Of a DNA stretch of 8,735 bases, positions 6,730 to 8,735 are shown in pieces; position 1 is the first letter of the stretch; every line of letters begins with the position of its first letter. This stretch comes from Gammaproteobacteria bacterium (GTDB taxonomy: Bacteria > Pseudomonadota > Gammaproteobacteria > Chromatiales > Chromatiaceae): assembly GCA_013041975.1 (NCBI GenBank), contig JABDQZ010000183.1:1-8735 (forward strand), given 5' to 3'. A program made the translations under genes and the position numbers. The notes below the pieces were generated by a model, which did not search any database, was not told where the DNA came from, and saw only the letters and a program-made list of their open reading frames with translations.

Positions 6730-7254
6730 ATGAAAGTCAGAATGTTTCAATGGGGTTTAATGTTGGCAGCTGTGCTGTTGTTTTCCGGCTGTAGCACATT
6801 TATGAAGTCAGATTCTGACGGTAGCGGCGATGGCGCAAGTGTTTCCGAATCCGGAGATGCTTCAACTTCCGGTGCAAGCCGTGGCGGAAGCTGGCAGGGA
6901 AATCCACTGGATAATCCAGACAGCCCGCTGTATACCAAGGTGATTTATTTTGATTTTGATATCAGTGATATTCGGCAGGAATCGATTCCTACCTTGAGAG
7001 CTCACGCCGATTACCTGCTGTCTAATGCTGGTGCTTCTATCACGGTTGAAGGTCATTGTGACGAACGTGGCTCGCGTGAATACAACATCGGGCTGGGTGA
7101 ACGCCGTGCAACTGCAATCAAACGTTTCATGGAAGCCGAGGGTGTGTCTTCAAGTCAGATCAATACCATCAGTTATGGTGAAGAGCGTCCAGCCGACCCT
7201 GGTCATGGTGAAGCTGCGTGGGCGATGAATCGTCGTGGCATCCTGGTTTATTAA
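6730..7254 (+). CDS. pal: Pal, peptidoglycan-associated outer-membrane lipoprotein
   Basis: Pal is a lipoprotein of the inner face of the outer membrane. It clamps that membrane to peptidoglycan and is released by TolB. It is 174 residues (E. coli 173). The signal sequence ends in a lipobox LFSGC with C21 as the lipidated residue. The +2 residue is Ser, not Asp, so sorting to the outer membrane is expected. A Ser/Gly/Asp-rich tether (22-65) leads to the OmpA-like domain (about 66-174). This contains VIYFDFDISDIR, then VEGHCDERGSREYNIGLGER (106-125) with the peptidoglycan-contacting D111 and nearby Arg residues, and ISYGEERPADPGH near the end. The C terminus NRRGILVY is typical. GAGG (6718-6721) precedes the ATG by 8 nt. 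Residue C110 in GHCDERG is Ala in E. coli. Confidence 0.98.
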   Translation: MKVRMFQWGLMLAAVLLFSGCSTFMKSDSDGSGDGASVSESGDASTSGASRGGSWQGNPLDNPDSPLYTKVIYFDFDISDIRQESIPTLRAHADYLLSNAGASITVEGHCDERGSREYNIGLGERRATAIKRFMEAEGVSSSQINTISYGEERPADPGHGEAAWAMNRRGILVY

Positions 7255-7263
7255 TATACTTTA

Positions 7264-7320
7264 GTTATTCCCGCACAAGCGGGAATCTTTAAATGGACTC
7301 CCGTTTACCCGGGAGTGACG
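7264..7320. repeat. double-hairpin repeat of the ATTCCCGC/GCGGGAAT type
   Basis: Hairpin 1 is ATTCCCGC (7267-7274), loop ACAA, GCGGGAAT (7279-7286), a perfect 8-bp stem. Hairpin 2 is ACTCCCG (7297-7303), loop TTTACC, CGGGAGT (7310-7316), a perfect 7-bp stem. The two halves are also imperfect reverse complements of each other over about 25 nt, so the whole unit can fold as one long stem. This layout, with a flanking GTGACGG, resembles the dispersed intergenic repeats with GTCATTCCCGC ends found in many proteobacterial genomes. That comparison is from memory. It fills most of the 76-nt pal-cpoB gap. Confidence 0.75.
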
Positions 7321-7326
7321 GTTTTT
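7297..7326 (+). terminator. possible weak intrinsic terminator after pal
   Basis: The 7-bp GC-rich hairpin (7297-7316) is followed by GACGG and a five-T run (7322-7326). The T-run is short and starts 5 nt after the stem, so termination, if any, would be partial. It would reduce cpoB relative to pal. The same sequence may simply be the edge of the repeat. Confidence 0.3.
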
Positions 7327-7330
7327 CCCT

Positions 7331-8170
7331 ATGTTACCCAAGCAAACTGCGCAACAAGCTTTAGGCTTGCTAATTATCTGTTCATTATTTCTTTCTCTAC
7401 CTGCCAGTATTCATGCTGCCGGTAACAAGGGATCACTGGATTCTCGTGTCGAACGTCTGGAACGACGTATCAGCCGATTGTCCGAGCTGATGATGCAGGT
7501 TGATGCCCTGAAACGTGAAAACAGTGAGCTGCGTGGCCAGATTGAGCTGCAAAACCACACCATCAATTCACTGAAAAACCGCCAGCGTGATTTGTACATC
7601 GATATCGATCAGCGCCTGACACAGTTACAGGCGAGCGGCCAGAAACCGGCTACGACAACTGTTGCGCCTACAGTGACGGATTTCAGTGCTGCCGCGCCAA
7701 AGACTCCTGTGGCGGAAATATCCAAACCAGCGCCAGTGTCAGCGGTTCCGGCACCTGTAGTACTTTCAACCCGTATCTCCAAACAAGAACAAGCTGCTTA
7801 CGATAAAGCCAATCGTCTGTTGATCAGTGCAGACAGGCGCTACCCGGAAGCGATTAAAGCATTTCAGGCATTCCTGAAAAAATATCCCCAGAGCAAGCTG
7901 GCTGGTAATGCACAGTATTGGCTGGCTGAAGCCTTTTATGTCTCTCAGAAAAATAATGAGGCCCTGCTGGAGTTCAGCAAGGTCATACAGCTTTATCCAG
8001 CCAGCACAAAAGTACCCGGTGCCATGTTGAAAACCGGCTATCTGCATCATTCATCCGGCAGTATTGCCGAGGCTAGGGATATTCTCAACAAGATCATCAG
8101 TCGTTACCCTAAAAGCTCTGAAGCAGCACTTGCCAAACAGCGTCTGTCGCGCATCCAGAAAATAAACTAA
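7331..8170 (+). CDS. cpoB: CpoB (YbgF), coordinator of peptidoglycan synthesis and outer-membrane constriction
   Basis: CpoB is a periplasmic protein that, in E. coli, binds TolA and the PBP1B-LpoB synthase and couples wall synthesis to Tol-driven constriction. It is 279 residues (E. coli 263). The signal peptide spans about 1-29 (core LGLLIICSLFLSLPA, probable cleavage at SIHA/A). A trimerising coiled coil covers about 36-97 (LDSRVERLERRISRL onward). An Ala/Pro/Thr-rich linker covers about 101-148. TPR repeats cover about 153-279, with AAYDKANRLLISADRRYPEA, YWLAEAFYVSQKNNEALLEF and the FLKKYPQSKLAGNA and ISRYPKSSEAALAKQ turns. The ATG at 7331 is the only start that keeps the signal peptide; a stop codon lies at 7316-7318 in frame. 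It has no good Shine-Dalgarno sequence at normal spacing, which may lower its expression. Confidence 0.95.
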   Translation: MLPKQTAQQALGLLIICSLFLSLPASIHAAGNKGSLDSRVERLERRISRLSELMMQVDALKRENSELRGQIELQNHTINSLKNRQRDLYIDIDQRLTQLQASGQKPATTTVAPTVTDFSAAAPKTPVAEISKPAPVSAVPAPVVLSTRISKQEQAAYDKANRLLISADRRYPEAIKAFQAFLKKYPQSKLAGNAQYWLAEAFYVSQKNNEALLEFSKVIQLYPASTKVPGAMLKTGYLHHSSGSIAEARDILNKIISRYPKSSEAALAKQRLSRIQKIN

Positions 8171-8187
8171 GCTGATTATTTCCGTTT

Positions 8188-8735
8188 ATGTCCTATCGTT
8201 TGCGGATCAGCGAGATTTTCTATTCCCTGCAGGGTGAAAGTACCTTAAGCGGATTGCCTACTGTCTTTATCAGGCTGACAGGCTGTCCATTACGCTGCCA
8301 GTATTGTGATACCACCTACGCTTTTAAAGGTGGTGAGACGATGCAAGCAGAAGAGCTTCTGCAACAGGTAGCGCAATATTCCCCCCGATACATTTGTGTC
8401 ACGGGTGGGGAGCCGCTGGCCCAGAAAGACTCTCAGAAGCTGCTGGTCGATCTTTGTGATCAGGGGTATCAGGTGTCACTTGAAACCAGTGGTTCACTGG
8501 ATATCAGCGCAGTCGATGAGCGGGTTATTCGGGTAATGGACCTGAAAACGCCAGCCTCAGGAGAGGTCGACAAGAATCGCTATGAGAATCTTGACCTGCT
8601 GACTGACAGAGATCAACTCAAATTTGTCATCTGCGGTGAAGGTGATTACCAGTGGGCGAAACAAAAGCTGGATGAATACAAGTTGGTTGGACGCTGCGAG
8701 ATTCTTTTCTCCGCTGCCGAGGGTCAGTTAAAGCC
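8188..8735 (+). CDS. queE: 7-carboxy-7-deazaguanine synthase QueE, 3' end missing
   Basis: QueE is a radical SAM enzyme that contracts 6-carboxy-5,6,7,8-tetrahydropterin to 7-carboxy-7-deazaguanine in the queuosine/preQ0 pathway. The frame is open from the ATG to the end of the window, giving 182 complete codons. Family members are about 210-225 residues, so roughly 30-45 codons lie beyond. The N terminus RISEIFYSLQGES (6-18) is typical. The cluster-binding cysteines are C33, C37 and C40 in CPLRCQYCDT, the short CX3CX2C spacing of this family. The SAM-binding TGGEPL is at 72-77, and LETSGS and the MDLKTPASGE segment follow. The ATG is 17 nt after cpoB and has no clear Shine-Dalgarno sequence. 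A stop lies upstream in frame at 8173-8175. queC often lies near queE in related genomes, but it is not visible here. Confidence 0.96.
   Translation, partial: MSYRLRISEIFYSLQGESTLSGLPTVFIRLTGCPLRCQYCDTTYAFKGGETMQAEELLQQVAQYSPRYICVTGGEPLAQKDSQKLLVDLCDQGYQVSLETSGSLDISAVDERVIRVMDLKTPASGEVDKNRYENLDLLTDRDQLKFVICGEGDYQWAKQKLDEYKLVGRCEILFSAAEGQLK

Noticed and set aside
7255..7260. TATACT as a -10 box for a cpoB promoter
   Set aside because: The hexamer is good, but at 16-18 nt upstream there are only GC-rich hexamers (such as GTCGTG) unlike TTGACA, and there is no extended -10 motif.
1..8735. An undescribed defence, mobile or biosynthetic system
   Set aside because: Every gene belongs to a well-known family in a well-known order, with intact motifs and no foreign-looking insert. 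The only unexplained DNA is the two short intergenic repeats.

Overview
This is an ordinary, gene-dense chromosomal stretch from a gammaproteobacterium. All twelve genes are on the + strand and run from DNA repair into envelope maintenance. The order is yebC (5' end cut off)-ruvC-ruvA-ruvB-ybgC-tolQ-tolR-tolA-tolB-pal-cpoB-queE (3' end cut off). That order, with yebC in front of ruvCAB and the Tol-Pal cluster behind it, is typical of gammaproteobacteria outside the enteric group. The QueE and YbgC sequence styles also fit that group. I cannot name a genus with confidence.

Positions 1-2794 hold yebC and the ruvCAB Holliday-junction genes. They are packed so tightly that each of the three junctions is a 4-nt stop/start overlap, reading TTGA, GTGA and ATGA. 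RuvA and RuvB form the branch-migration motor, RuvC cuts the junction, and YebC is a translation or regulatory factor.

Positions 2804-7254 hold the Tol-Pal system. YbgC is a small cytoplasmic thioesterase. TolQ, TolR and TolA form the inner-membrane energy-transducing complex. TolB is the periplasmic beta-propeller and Pal is the outer-membrane lipoprotein that binds peptidoglycan. CpoB (7331-8170) is the periplasmic coordinator that links Tol to peptidoglycan synthesis. Together they drive outer-membrane constriction at division. queE (from 8188) begins the 7-deazaguanine (queuosine) pathway and is probably unrelated in function.

The only non-coding stretches of note are two small structured repeats. 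Between tolA and tolB (5244-5389) is a perfect 28-bp inverted repeat enclosing a second, 11-bp hairpin. Between pal and cpoB (7255-7330) is a tandem double hairpin of the ATTCCCGC/GCGGGAAT style, which ends 10 nt before the cpoB start. No gene-free stretch exceeds 300 bases. I found no RNA gene, CRISPR array, transposase, prophage or convincing promoter, and no sign of an undescribed multigene system. The two intergenic repeats and their possible effect on expression within the Tol-Pal operon are the most interesting features here.
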